48,402 nucleotides of DNA, from contig CALWBA010000021.1 of assembly GCA_944375815.1 (NCBI GenBank), positions 1 through 48,402 of the forward strand. The letters are read 5' to 3'. The position numbers and the translations under genes are program-made. Within the stretch, counting starts at the first letter, position 1. Each line of letters opens with the position of its first letter. The stretch comes from an uncultured Lachnospiraceae bacterium (GTDB lineage: Bacteria; Bacillota; Clostridia; Lachnospirales; Lachnospiraceae). Shown piece after piece: positions 8,083 through 17,192 of the stretch. Under the pieces are notes generated by a model. The model searched no databases, was not told where the DNA came from, and saw only the letters and a list, made by a program, of their open reading frames with translations.

Positions 8083-8922
8083 ATGTTGAAATTAGGACAA
8101 AAGCAGAAATTGCTGGCAGTAAAGAAAGTGGATTTTGGTATTTACCTGGGAGAGAAACTGGATGCCCAGGAGAAGGAACGTGTGCTGCTTCCGGCCAAGC
8201 AGGTGCCGGAAGGAACAAAAATCGGAGACCGGCTGGAAGTATTTCTCTATAAGGATTCGAGAGACAGAATGATTGCCACAACAAGGGAGCCAAAGCTTTC
8301 TGTAGGACAGACGGCTGTTCTTGAGGTGCTGGAGGTAGGAAAGATTGGCGCATTCCTTGACTGGGGACTGGAAAAGGATCTTCTGCTGCCGTATCACGAG
8401 CAGACCCGCAGGGTGAGAAAAGGTGAGCGCTGTCTCGTCGCAATGTACGTGGATAAAAGCGGACGGCTCTGTGCGACAATGAAAGTGTACCACTATCTGA
8501 AGACGAACTCTCCGTACATCATTGGAGATATGGTTAAGGGAACAATCTATGAGATCAGTGACAATTTTGGCGTGTTCGTAGCTGTAGACAATCAGTATAC
8601 GGGTCTGATTCCCAAGCAGGAGGCACAGGGCAGATATGAGATCGGAGCGGAAATGGAGTTTCGCGTGACTGCAGTGAAAGAGGACGGAAAGCTGAATCTC
8701 TCTGCAAAACAGAAGGCATATCTTCAGATTGAGGAGGATGCTGAGGCGGTGCTGATGGCAATCAAAGAGTTCGCCGGTGTGCTTCCGTTTGACGATAAGG
8801 CCTCACCGGAGGTTATTAAGCGGGAGTTCGGCCTGAGTAAGGCAGCATTCAAGAGAGCAGTCGGTCATCTGCTCAAGAATAAGAAGATAGAGATCCGGGA
8901 CGGAAGAATTTTTGTGCGCTAA
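8083..8922 (+). CDS. cvfB: CvfB-like S1 RNA-binding protein
   Basis: The 279-residue protein matches the CvfB/YitL family: consecutive S1-like OB domains (about residues 1-65, 70-135 and 145-210) followed by a C-terminal winged helix (about 220-279). VGKIGAFLDWGLEKDLLLPY is the characteristic second S1 unit, and ISDNFGVFVAVDNQYTGLIP marks the third. Family members bind RNA and influence virulence or stress gene expression in Firmicutes; the molecular target is unknown. It follows the thioesterase closely and precedes a promoter for the methyltransferase. The family assignment is firm, the role in this organism is not. Confidence 0.88.
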   Translation: MLKLGQKQKLLAVKKVDFGIYLGEKLDAQEKERVLLPAKQVPEGTKIGDRLEVFLYKDSRDRMIATTREPKLSVGQTAVLEVLEVGKIGAFLDWGLEKDLLLPYHEQTRRVRKGERCLVAMYVDKSGRLCATMKVYHYLKTNSPYIIGDMVKGTIYEISDNFGVFVAVDNQYTGLIPKQEAQGRYEIGAEMEFRVTAVKEDGKLNLSAKQKAYLQIEEDAEAVLMAIKEFAGVLPFDDKASPEVIKREFGLSKAAFKRAVGHLLKNKKIEIRDGRIFVR

Positions 8923-8946
8923 ACAATAGATTTTGACGGGCACTTA

Positions 8947-8955
8947 TGCTATACT
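8947..8955 (+). promoter_or_regulatory. Extended -10 promoter upstream of the methyltransferase
   Basis: TGC-TATACT forms an extended -10 element. The nearby TTGACG (8933-8938) is too close to serve as a -35 box. The start codon lies 61 bp downstream. Confidence 0.5.
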
Positions 8956-9015
8956 TTTTGTGTATGCAGTAAAAAATCAGAAATGATGGACGAATATTAA
9001 AGGAGGGTTTTTTTA

Positions 9016-9600
9016 GTGGATTCGATTGACTATTATAATCGGTACGCTGCGCCTTATTATGAAGCAACTGTCGATTTAGATATGTCAGAAATTATGCAGC
9101 CGTTTATTGACCTGCTGCCTGAGGACGCAGAGGTTCTGGATCTGGGATGCGGATCGGGAAGAGATTCCCTTGCGCTGGAGGAGCATGGATTCTATGTAAG
9201 CTCTATGGACGGCTCTGAGGAAATGTGTAAGCTGGCAAGCATTTATCTGGATAAAGAGGTTCTTCATCTCACCTTTGAGGAGATGGATTTTGACGAGGTG
9301 TTTGACGGTATCTGGGCATGTGCATCCCTGGTACATGTACACCCGGACAATATGCCGATCATTTTAAAAAAGATCTTTAATGCGCTCAAGCCGGGAGGAA
9401 TTTTATACTTCTCCGTCTATGAAGGCAGTCGCGACGGTGTCTACAGAGGAAGATATTACCATGATTACACCAAGGCAGAACTGAGGGAACTTCTGGAAGA
9501 ATTCGAGCATATCGAAGTGCTTGATATCTGGCGGACTCAGGACGTGCGCCAGGAAAAGGGCGACCGGAAATGGCTGAACGTATTGGTGAAGAAGGTATGA
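9016..9600 (+). CDS. Class I SAM-dependent methyltransferase
   Basis: This 194-residue protein has a Rossmann-type methyltransferase fold. Motif I is VLDLGCGSGRDS at residues 40-51, an acidic SSMDGSEEM motif II follows, and PGGILYFSVYEG is the post-motif III strand. The substrate is unknown; proteins of this size and pattern act on small molecules or unknown targets. Translation starts at GTG 9016, with AGGAGG at 9001-9006 and no better ATG upstream. Its stop codon overlaps the dnaE start (ATGA at 9597-9600), implying translational coupling to DNA polymerase III. The pairing with dnaE is positional only and gives no proof of shared function. Confidence 0.87.
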   Translation: MDSIDYYNRYAAPYYEATVDLDMSEIMQPFIDLLPEDAEVLDLGCGSGRDSLALEEHGFYVSSMDGSEEMCKLASIYLDKEVLHLTFEEMDFDEVFDGIWACASLVHVHPDNMPIILKKIFNALKPGGILYFSVYEGSRDGVYRGRYYHDYTKAELRELLEEFEHIEVLDIWRTQDVRQEKGDRKWLNVLVKKV

Positions 9601-11616
9601 GTGTGAATTTTGCCCATTTGCATGTGCATACGGAGTACAGTCTGCTGGACGGCTCCAATAAAATTAAAGAATATGTAGCCAGAGTTAAGGAACTGGGAAT
9701 GAACAGTGCAGCCATTACGGACCACGGCGTCATGTTTGGATGCATTGATTTTTACCGTGCCGCAAAGGAGGCGGGCATTAACCCCATTATAGGCTGTGAG
9801 GTCTATGTGGCGCCCGGCTCCCGCTTTGATAAAGAGCAGGGAAATGCTTCGGAGCGGTACTACCATCTGGTCCTGCTGGCTGAGAATAATACGGGATACG
9901 GTAATCTTATGAAGATCGTATCCCGTGGTTTTACCGAAGGATTTTATTATAAACCCAGAGTGGATCTTGATCTTCTGCGCAGATATCATGAAGGCATCAT
10001 CGGGCTGTCTGCCTGCCTGGCGGGCGAAGTATCCCGAAATCTTGTGCGCGGTTTATATGAGGAAGGGAAGAAGGCCGCACTGCGGTATCTTGACATCTTC
10101 GGAGAGGGGAATTTCTTCCTTGAGCTTCAGGATCACGGAATTCCGGAGCAGCGGATGGTAAATCCGCTGCTTCTGCGGATGAGCCGCGAGACAGGCATTC
10201 CGCTTGTTGCTACAAACGACGTGCATTACACGTATAAGGAAGATGTGGTGCCACACGATATTCTGCTGTGTCTGCAGACCGGAAAGAAGATCGATGATGA
10301 GGACAGAATGCGCTACGAAGGCGGGCAGTATTTCGTGAAATCTCCTGAGGAGATGGAGGAATTGTTCTCATACGCTCCGGAAGCGCTTGAGAATACGCAG
10401 AAGATCGCTGACCGCTGCCATGTGGAGATTGAATTCGGTGTGACGAAGCTGCCAAAGTTTGATGTGCCGGACGGATATACTGCATGGGAATATCTGAATA
10501 AGCTGTGCTTTGAGGGATTGAAGGAGCGGTATCAGCCTGTGACAGCTGAACTTGAGGAACGCCTGAATTATGAGCTGAATACGATTCGTGAAATGGGATA
10601 TGTGGACTATTTCCTGATTGTGTGGGACTTTATCCGCTATGCCCGGGACCATGACATCATGGTGGGACCCGGAAGAGGATCGGCAGCAGGAAGTCTTGTG
10701 TCGTATACGCTGGGCATTACAAAGCTGGATCCGATTCGCTATAATCTGCTGTTTGAGCGGTTCCTGAATCCGGAGCGCGTCTCCATGCCTGATATTGATA
10801 TTGATTTCTGCTTCGAGCGCAGACAGGAGGTTATTGACTATGTGGTTCGAAAGTATGGAAAAGACCGCGTAGTTCAGATTGTGACCTTCGGTACGCTGGC
10901 GGCCCGCGGCGTGATCCGCGATGTGGGAAGAGTGCTGGATATGCCGTATTCTGCAGTTGACGCGATCGCAAAGATGGTTCCTACAGAACTTAACATGACG
11001 ATCGACAAGGCACTGCAGATGAATCCGCAGCTGAGAAAGACGTATGAGGAGGACGATCAGGTTCATTATCTCATCGATATGGCCAAGCGTCTGGAGGGAC
11101 TGCCGCGCCATACTTCCATGCATGCAGCCGGAGTTGTGATCAGTCAGAAAGCGGTAGATGAGTATGTACCGCTGTCAAGAGCATCGGACGGATCGATTAC
11201 CACGCAGTTTACGATGACAACGCTGGAGGAGCTCGGACTTCTGAAGATGGATTTCCTTGGGCTTCGTACGCTGACTGTGATTCAGAACGCAGTTAAGATG
11301 GCGCAGAAGAATAACGGGATTACTCTTGATCTGGATCATGTGGATTACAATGATCCTAAAGTTATGCAGATGATCGGAGCGGGCAGAACTGAGGGCGTAT
11401 TCCAGCTCGAAAGTGCTGGTTTTAAGAGCTTCATGAAGGAACTTAAGCCGCAGAATCTGGAGGATATCATTGCCGGAATTTCTCTGTACCGGCCTGGTCC
11501 TATGGATTTTATTCCGCAGTATATTAAGGGAAAAAATCATCCGGAGGAAATTGTTTACGACTGTCCGCAGCTTAAACCTATTCTGGAGTCGACATACGGG
11601 TGTATTGTATATCAGG
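9597..11616 (+). CDS. dnaE: DNA polymerase III subunit alpha, 5' exon (gene split by group II intron)
   Basis: This exon encodes residues 1-673 plus the first base of codon 674. It contains the N-terminal PHP domain (HLHVHTEYSLLDG, residues ~7-19) and the polymerase palm, with catalytic aspartates at D401 and D403 (PDIDIDF) and D552 (KMDFLGL). ATG 9597 is preferred to 9570: it overlaps the upstream stop codon as ATGA and gives the standard short DnaE N-terminus. Reading ends in STYGCIVYQ, after which the intron begins with GTGCGAC. Without splicing, translation would run a few codons into the intron and stop at TAA 11631-11633, leaving a polymerase without fingers. Joined to 14562-16027, the frame gives 1161 residues, the normal DnaE length. 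Confidence 0.95.
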
Positions 11617-12413
11617 GTGCGACTCGTTCCTAACCGAAATTCACAAGGTTAGGCACGATGTTCAGATTAAGTGCGAAAGCACCGAAATGAAATATTGTGA
11701 ACTACAACTTTGAAGTATGGAATGATAGGGTAACGCCTAGAAACATACTCTTTAATACTCCGACTAGCATATGTAAACGAAAGTTGATATGTTAGAAGCT
11801 CGGTGAAGTCGGCAGAAGCTGACCTAAGTCAAAGAAATAATTGAGTATGATTGGTTCAAAAGTGGCTAGAGCCCACCTGTCAAGAAAGATTAAAGTATGA
11901 GATATGGTCAGTGATATGTCGGAAGTCTATAAAATACCTATGGTGAGTATGTCATAACGACTGACAAACTCGAGAAATTAAAGGACCTATATACGACTGT
12001 ATGGAAACATACAGGGCCGCTTACGACGGTGTTAGTGTGGTAAAGTAAGAATCTTGGTTATGAAATACCATAATATGCGAAATCTTCGGATGGCGGGCAT
12101 ATTCAAGCTAACAGGTCTATATTGAGCACCTAAGGGTATATGTACAGATAGAAGTTGTGGAACGAGGAAAGGTACTGGGCGAATCGTATTAATCGCAGGT
12201 TGTCGAAGACAATAAGCAACCGAACCAGTGCTGAAAAGCAGTGGTCGAACCTAAGAAGTTCCTGTAATGGGAATGGAGGAATGGCCACAAGTCGTTGTAA
12301 TTCTTTTTATAGTACGGCAGTATAATTAATTTGTTCATTCAAATTTTAATAGGGATTTCGTGTATGACTAAAAAGGCTCACTTTCAATTCTGAAGAAAGG
12401 AAGTGAGAACCCT

Positions 12414-14372
12414 ATGCCTAAAAAGACGAAATGCATTGATAGTTTGAGACATAATGAATACTATAATATGCAAAGTGTTTTTGACGAACTTTATAACGAA
12501 AGCATACAGGGCTCAGTATTTCACGAATTAATGGACAAAATCCTTGAAGAAGATAACATACTACTTGCATATCGCAATATTAAAACTAACGGTGGTAGCA
12601 ATACCCCAGGTACAGATGGCTTATCCATCAAAGATATTGCGAGAATGGAACCGCAAAAAGTGGTTGAAAAAGTAAGATTTATACTGAGAGGAAGCCAACA
12701 TGGATACAGACCAAAAGCTGTTAGAAGAAAGGAAATTCCAAAACCAAACGGGAAAACAAGGCCACTTGGAATACCGTGTATTTGGGATAGACTGATTCAG
12801 CAATGTATCAAACAGGTTATGGAACCAATCTGTGAAGCTAAATTCTCTGAAAATAGCTATGGATTCCGTCCTAACCGCTCTGTAGAACACGCAATTGCAC
12901 GAAGCTACAGACTGTTGCAGATGTCCAACCTACACTATGTTATTGAATTTGACATTAAAGGATTTTTTGATAATGTAGACCATAGCAAGCTGATAAAGCA
13001 GATATGGGCACTAGGTATACGAGATAAAGAGTTAATCTATATAATCAAAAGAATACTAAAAGCTCCAATTAAGATGTCAGACGGTAGCCTGATTAGTCCA
13101 GAAAAAGGCACGCCGCAAGGTGGTATTTTATCACCTCTATTAGCTAACATTGTACTCAATGAACTAGACCACTGGGTTGAAAGTCAATGGCAGTACAGTA
13201 AAGTGACAGATAATTACAGACAACGCCCACAAAGCAATGGAACTGTAGATAGAAGTCATGGCTACAGAGCAATGCGAGAATCCACAAAACTCAAAGAGAT
13301 GTGGATTGTAAGGTATGCGGACGACTTCAGAATTTTCTGTAAAACAAGAAGTGATGCAGAAAAGACTAAGATAGCCATCGAAAAATGGTTAAAGGACAGA
13401 CTGAGGTTAGACATATCATCTGAAAAAATTCGCATTGTAAATACAAGGCAAAAACCAATGGAATTTTTAGGATTTAGCATTAAAGTTCGTAAAAAGAAAA
13501 AAGATACTAAGTATGTTGTAGATTCACATATTAGTCCCAAAGCTCTCAAGGATAAAAGTGATAAACTAGCAAATCAAGTTAAAGTATTTTGTAAGTTCAA
13601 AGATTCAGACCAAGGTGCAAAAGAGGTTGTAATTTATAATTCAATGGTTTTGGGAATACAGAACTATTACAGAATTGCAACCAATGTAGCAAGCGACTTG
13701 AATGTAATTCAACAGCGAACCTACAGGATTATGTATAATAGATTGAACACACAAAGCGGAAACGCCCTGCGAAAGGAAGGCAGAAAGCTAACCCCGTTAG
13801 AGGTACACCGATTTGGAAAATCGAAGTCTCTCAGATATATAGCAGGAACACGAGAACCTATATATCCAATTTATTACATACAGTGCAAAAACCCGATGGC
13901 GTTTAATCGTAGGATATGTCCTTATACAAGTGAGGGCAGAGCTATTGTACACGACAGGCTGGGAATTAACTGCAATCTGCTGTACCAACTGATGAATCAA
14001 AAACTTACTGATGGTAGTATTGAATTTTATGATAACAGAATATCGCTATACAGTGCCCAGCAGGGAAAATGCTATATTACAAGCAAAGAATTTTTGAGTC
14101 TTGAGGATATTCATTGTCACCATAAAATTGCAAAAAGCAAGGGCGGTACAGACGAATATTCCAATCTAGTTCTGGTGGATAAAGATGTTCATAAATTAAT
14201 ACACGCAACAGATATTGAAGTTATAAAATACTATATTGAAGTGCTAAAACTTAAAGCTAAACAACTAGAAAAGCTTAATAGTCTAAGACAGTACTTAGGC
14301 TTATCGATGATTGTGAAAAAGAAAAAGAGCCTAATGCTTAGTTATAACGAAAACATGGCGTCAGCATCCTAA
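12414..14372 (+). CDS. ltrA: Group II intron reverse transcriptase/maturase with HNH endonuclease domain
   Basis: The 652-residue intron-encoded protein appears intact. It has the RT fingers and palm (GTDGLSIKDI, PKPNGKTRPLGIP, YGFRPNRSVEHAI, FDIKGFFDNVDH, GTPQGGILSPLLAN) with catalytic YADD at residues 301-304 and the FLGFSIK block. The X/maturase thumb region follows (~390-480). A C-terminal HNH domain contains HCHHK at 567-571, GGTDEYSNLVLV and HKLIHA. The protein helps the intron fold and splice, and copies it into new sites by target-primed reverse transcription, with HNH cutting the second strand. It starts at ATG 12414 after AAGGAAGTGAG, inside intron domain IV. All catalytic motifs are present, so both splicing help and mobility are plausible. 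Confidence 0.96.
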   Translation: MPKKTKCIDSLRHNEYYNMQSVFDELYNESIQGSVFHELMDKILEEDNILLAYRNIKTNGGSNTPGTDGLSIKDIARMEPQKVVEKVRFILRGSQHGYRPKAVRRKEIPKPNGKTRPLGIPCIWDRLIQQCIKQVMEPICEAKFSENSYGFRPNRSVEHAIARSYRLLQMSNLHYVIEFDIKGFFDNVDHSKLIKQIWALGIRDKELIYIIKRILKAPIKMSDGSLISPEKGTPQGGILSPLLANIVLNELDHWVESQWQYSKVTDNYRQRPQSNGTVDRSHGYRAMRESTKLKEMWIVRYADDFRIFCKTRSDAEKTKIAIEKWLKDRLRLDISSEKIRIVNTRQKPMEFLGFSIKVRKKKKDTKYVVDSHISPKALKDKSDKLANQVKVFCKFKDSDQGAKEVVIYNSMVLGIQNYYRIATNVASDLNVIQQRTYRIMYNRLNTQSGNALRKEGRKLTPLEVHRFGKSKSLRYIAGTREPIYPIYYIQCKNPMAFNRRICPYTSEGRAIVHDRLGINCNLLYQLMNQKLTDGSIEFYDNRISLYSAQQGKCYITSKEFLSLEDIHCHHKIAKSKGGTDEYSNLVLVDKDVHKLIHATDIEVIKYYIEVLKLKAKQLEKLNSLRQYLGLSMIVKKKKSLMLSYNENMASAS

Positions 14373-14478
14373 TCATTGACTCTGTGACCTGTATAATAGC
14401 ATCGGAAAAATGAGAGGAAGTTGTAGCTGAACCCTTTTAGGTTATTTGATTAGAACGAATGAGAATTACAACGATGGA

Positions 14479-14512
14479 ACGCCGTGTGCGGTGAAAGGCG
14501 CACGCACGGTGT
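14479..14512 (+). ncRNA. Group II intron domain V
   Basis: The 34-nt hairpin has arms ACGCCGTGTGCG and CGCACGCACGGTGT around a GTGAAAGG-type loop, matching the group II domain V consensus almost base for base. The catalytic triad position reads CGC instead of the more common AGC; CGC also occurs in functional introns. The intron 3' end lies 49 nt downstream, leaving room for domain VI. Confidence 0.9.
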
Positions 14513-14561
14513 GGAGTGGGGGAAAACTTGGAGATTACATCAAAGAGTTACCTATCACTAT

Positions 14562-16027
14562 AGCAGGTTATGCAGATTGTCCGTGAGCTTGGAGGATATA
14601 CGCTGGGCAGGAGCGATCTGGTGCGGCGTGCGATGTCCAAGAAGAAGGCAGCTGTGATGGAAAAGGAGCGAAGAAATTTCGTTTACGGCAATCCTGAAGA
14701 GGGTGTGCCGGGCTGCATTGCCAACGGTATTGACGAGAAGGTGGCAAATAAGATTTATGATGAGATGATCGACTTCGCGAAATATGCTTTTAATAAGTCT
14801 CATGCAGCGGCATATGCGGTTGTGTCATATCAGACCGCATATCTGAAGTACTATTATCCGGTGGAGTTTATGGCAGCTCTGATGACATCCTGTATTGAAA
14901 ATCCCAGTAAGGTTTCAGAGTATATCATGAACTGCCGTCAGATGGGAATCGAGATTCTTCCTCCCGATGTGAACAAGAGCATCGGCTACTTCTCAGTGGA
15001 GGGATCTTCCATTCGCTACGGCCTGACAGCAATCAAGGGAATAGGAAAGCCGGTTATGGAGGCTATTGAAGAGGCCAGAAAGGATGGCCCGTTCCTGTCT
15101 CTGCAGGATTTTCTGGAGCGCATCAGCGGAAGGGACATCAACAAGCGCAACGTTGAGAACCTTATCAAGTCGGGAGCGCTGGATGGCCTGGGAGGCACCA
15201 GACGACAGTTTATGATGATTTATCTGCAGGTTATGGAGGATGTCTCAAGAGAGCATAAAAATTCTATTACAGGGCAGATGAGCCTTTTTGACCTCGTCGG
15301 AGAGGAAGAAAAGAAGGTATTTCAGGTTCAGCTTCCCAATGTGGGAGAATATACGAAGGAGATGAAGCTCGCCTTTGAGAAAGAAGTGCTGGGCGTATAC
15401 ATCAGCGGACACCCGCTGGAGGAGTACGAAGAGCGCTGGAGAAAGAATATAACTGCTACGACTGCAGATTTTCAGCCCGATGAGGACACGGGCTTCCCAC
15501 ATGTCAGAGATGGGGAAAAGGTTATCTGCGGCGGTATGATAACGGATAAGACAATCAAGTATACGAAGACGAATAAGGTTATGGCATTTCTCACTCTTGA
15601 GGATCTTGTAGGCACGGTGGAAGTCGTGGTATTTCCCAGAGACTATGAGCGAAATATGGGGCTGATAGAGGCAGATGCAAAGGTATTTATCCGAGGACGG
15701 GTTTCAGCGGAGGATGAAAAGGCAAGCAAGCTGATCTGCGAAAAGATCATATCTTTTGACGATTCTCCCAGGGAAGTATGGATTCAGTTCCAGGATAAGG
15801 CGTCCTACGAGAGACAGGTTCATGGACTTTACGAAAATTTAAAAGAGTCGGATGGAAAGGATCAGGTAGTGATCTATCTGCGCCGGGAAAAGGCTTTAAA
15901 ACGGCTTCCGGCAAGCCGCAGCGTGAGCGCAGATGAGGCGCTTTTAGGGCGTTTAAGGGCACTTTACGGTGAGGAGAACGTGAAAGTTGTAGAAAAGAGT
16001 ATTGAAAATCTTGCTGGAATGAATTAG
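14562..16027 (+). CDS. dnaE: DNA polymerase III subunit alpha, 3' exon
   Basis: This exon completes codon 674 and encodes residues 675-1161: the fingers (QVMQIVRELGGYTLGRSDLVRRAMSKKK), the helix-hairpin-helix region (DINKRNVENLIKSGALDGLGG), and an OB-fold domain (VICGGMITDKTIKY ... VEVVVFPRDYERN). GQMSLFDL, before the OB fold, fits the beta-clamp-binding consensus QxxLF. No start codon or ribosome binding site of its own is needed, since it is joined to 9597-11616 by intron splicing. Nothing in the exon suggests decay: the frame is open to TAG 16025-16027. In Firmicutes DnaE works beside PolC at the replication fork, extending RNA primers, so correct splicing should matter for growth. Confidence 0.95.
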
Positions 16028-16133
16028 AATAAGGATGGATTTGGAATAATATCCGGTATAGAACCGGAGTTATGAAGGTTGGTATAAGATCAGATATTTT
16101 AGGAATAGTGTAACCATTAATGGAGGGAAGAAT

Positions 16134-17132
16134 ATGTCTACAGCAAGTAAAATCAAAACCATTGGTGTTCTGACAAGCGGTGGTGACGCCCCCGGAATGA
16201 ACGCGGCAATTCGTGCGGCAGTAAGAAGAGGTCTGGGCTGCGGAGTAAGAATGAAGGGTATCCTGAAGGGCTACGACGGACTTATGAACGAAGAGATCAT
16301 TGATATGTCCGCAAGAGATGTATCTGATACAATCGAGCGCGGAGGTACAATTCTGTACACAGCACGCTGTGCGGAGATGCGCACCGAAGAGGGCCAGAAG
16401 AGAGCAGCAGAGGTCTGCAGAAAGCATGGGATAGATGGTCTTGTCGTAATTGGAGGAGACGGTTCCTTTGCAGGAGCTCAGAAGCTGGCAAACCTGGGAA
16501 TCAATACCGTCGGAGTTCCGGGTACAATCGATTTGGATATTGCATGTACAGAGTATACGATCGGATTCGATACTGCGGTAAATACCGCTATGGAGGCTAT
16601 CGATAAAGTACGCGATACATCCACTTCTCATGAGCGATGCAGCATCATTGAGGTTATGGGAAGAAATGCGGGATATATTGCTCTGTGGTGCGGTATTGCC
16701 AACGGTGCAGAGGATATTCTGCTTCCGGAGAAATATGACTATGATGAGCAGAAGATCATCAACAATATCATAGAGAACCGTAAGAAGGGCAAAAAGCACC
16801 ATATCATCATTAACGCTGAGGGTATCGGACATTCCACCAGCATGGCAAAGCGTATCGAGGCAGCTACCGGCATCGAGACACGTGCGACGATTCTCGGCCA
16901 TATGCAGCGCGGCGGAAGCCCGACCTGCAAGGACAGAGTATACGCTTCTATTATGGGAGCCTATGCGGTAGATCTGCTGATCGCCGGCAAGACAAAGCGC
17001 GTTGTCGGATATAAGAACGGCGAATACGTGGACTTTGATATCAACGAAGCTCTTGCAATGACGAAGAGTATTCCGGAATATCAGTATGAGATCGCGAAAG
17101 CACTTTCCCATAACTACAGCAAGAATGACTGA
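16134..17132 (+). CDS. pfkA: ATP-dependent 6-phosphofructokinase
   Basis: The 332-residue enzyme phosphorylates fructose 6-phosphate to fructose 1,6-bisphosphate, the committed step of glycolysis. TSGGDAPGMNAAIRA is the N-terminal nucleotide site. GGDGS (107-111) has Gly where PPi-dependent enzymes have Asp, and PGTID has Gly where they have Lys; both indicate ATP use. MGRNAGYIA and GHMQRGGSP complete the pattern. The catalytic loop reads TIDLD (131-135) rather than the usual TIDND: both Asp and the Thr are kept, but Asn is Leu. The ribosome binding site GGAGGG overlaps a 10-bp palindrome CCATTAATGG (16113-16122). A hairpin TCCGG/CCGGA lies at 16052-16068, between dnaE and this gene. A strong terminator follows. 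Confidence 0.95.
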   Translation: MSTASKIKTIGVLTSGGDAPGMNAAIRAAVRRGLGCGVRMKGILKGYDGLMNEEIIDMSARDVSDTIERGGTILYTARCAEMRTEEGQKRAAEVCRKHGIDGLVVIGGDGSFAGAQKLANLGINTVGVPGTIDLDIACTEYTIGFDTAVNTAMEAIDKVRDTSTSHERCSIIEVMGRNAGYIALWCGIANGAEDILLPEKYDYDEQKIINNIIENRKKGKKHHIIINAEGIGHSTSMAKRIEAATGIETRATILGHMQRGGSPTCKDRVYASIMGAYAVDLLIAGKTKRVVGYKNGEYVDFDINEALAMTKSIPEYQYEIAKALSHNYSKND

Positions 17133-17148
17133 TAAAAAGCATTTACAG

Positions 17149-17175
17149 AAGGCTGCCGCATATGGCAGCCTTTTT
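17149..17175 (+). terminator. Terminator after pfkA
   Basis: AAGGCTGCC (17149-17157) pairs with GGCAGCCTT (17164-17172), followed by a T-run. The next gene starts only 18 bp later, so it depends on readthrough or on a promoter not recognised here. Confidence 0.9.
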
Positions 17176-17192
17176 GCGTGAGAGGAGTAAGT

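Larger units (their letters stand above)
11617..14561 (+). mobile_element. Group II intron with intron-encoded protein, inserted in dnaE
   Basis: The element starts with GTGCGAC (group II GUGYG 5' end), has about 800 nt of non-coding RNA (domains I-IV), an internal reverse transcriptase gene, a domain V at 14479-14512, and a 3' end reading ACCTATCACTAT before the exon. The boundaries were set by restoring the DnaE sequence: ..YQ + g|ag = Glu, then QVMQIVREL, which is the universally conserved YQEQVMQI motif. The intron lies in the same orientation as dnaE, as splicing requires. It is visibly more AT-rich than the flanking exons, which fits acquisition by retrohoming. The subclass (IIB-like or other) was not determined. 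Ends are confident to within one or two bases. Confidence 0.95.

Noticed and set aside
11617-14561. Reading dnaE as a pseudogene or as intein-split because of the large interruption
   Set aside because: The interruption has a group II 5' end, a domain V and a maturase gene in the same orientation, and exact removal restores the full DnaE frame. There is no intein protein sequence in frame with the exons.
15747-17111. 454-codon antisense open frame over dnaE and pfkA
   Set aside because: It is Cys/Ser/His-rich shadow translation opposite two well-supported genes, with no ribosome binding site and no family resemblance.
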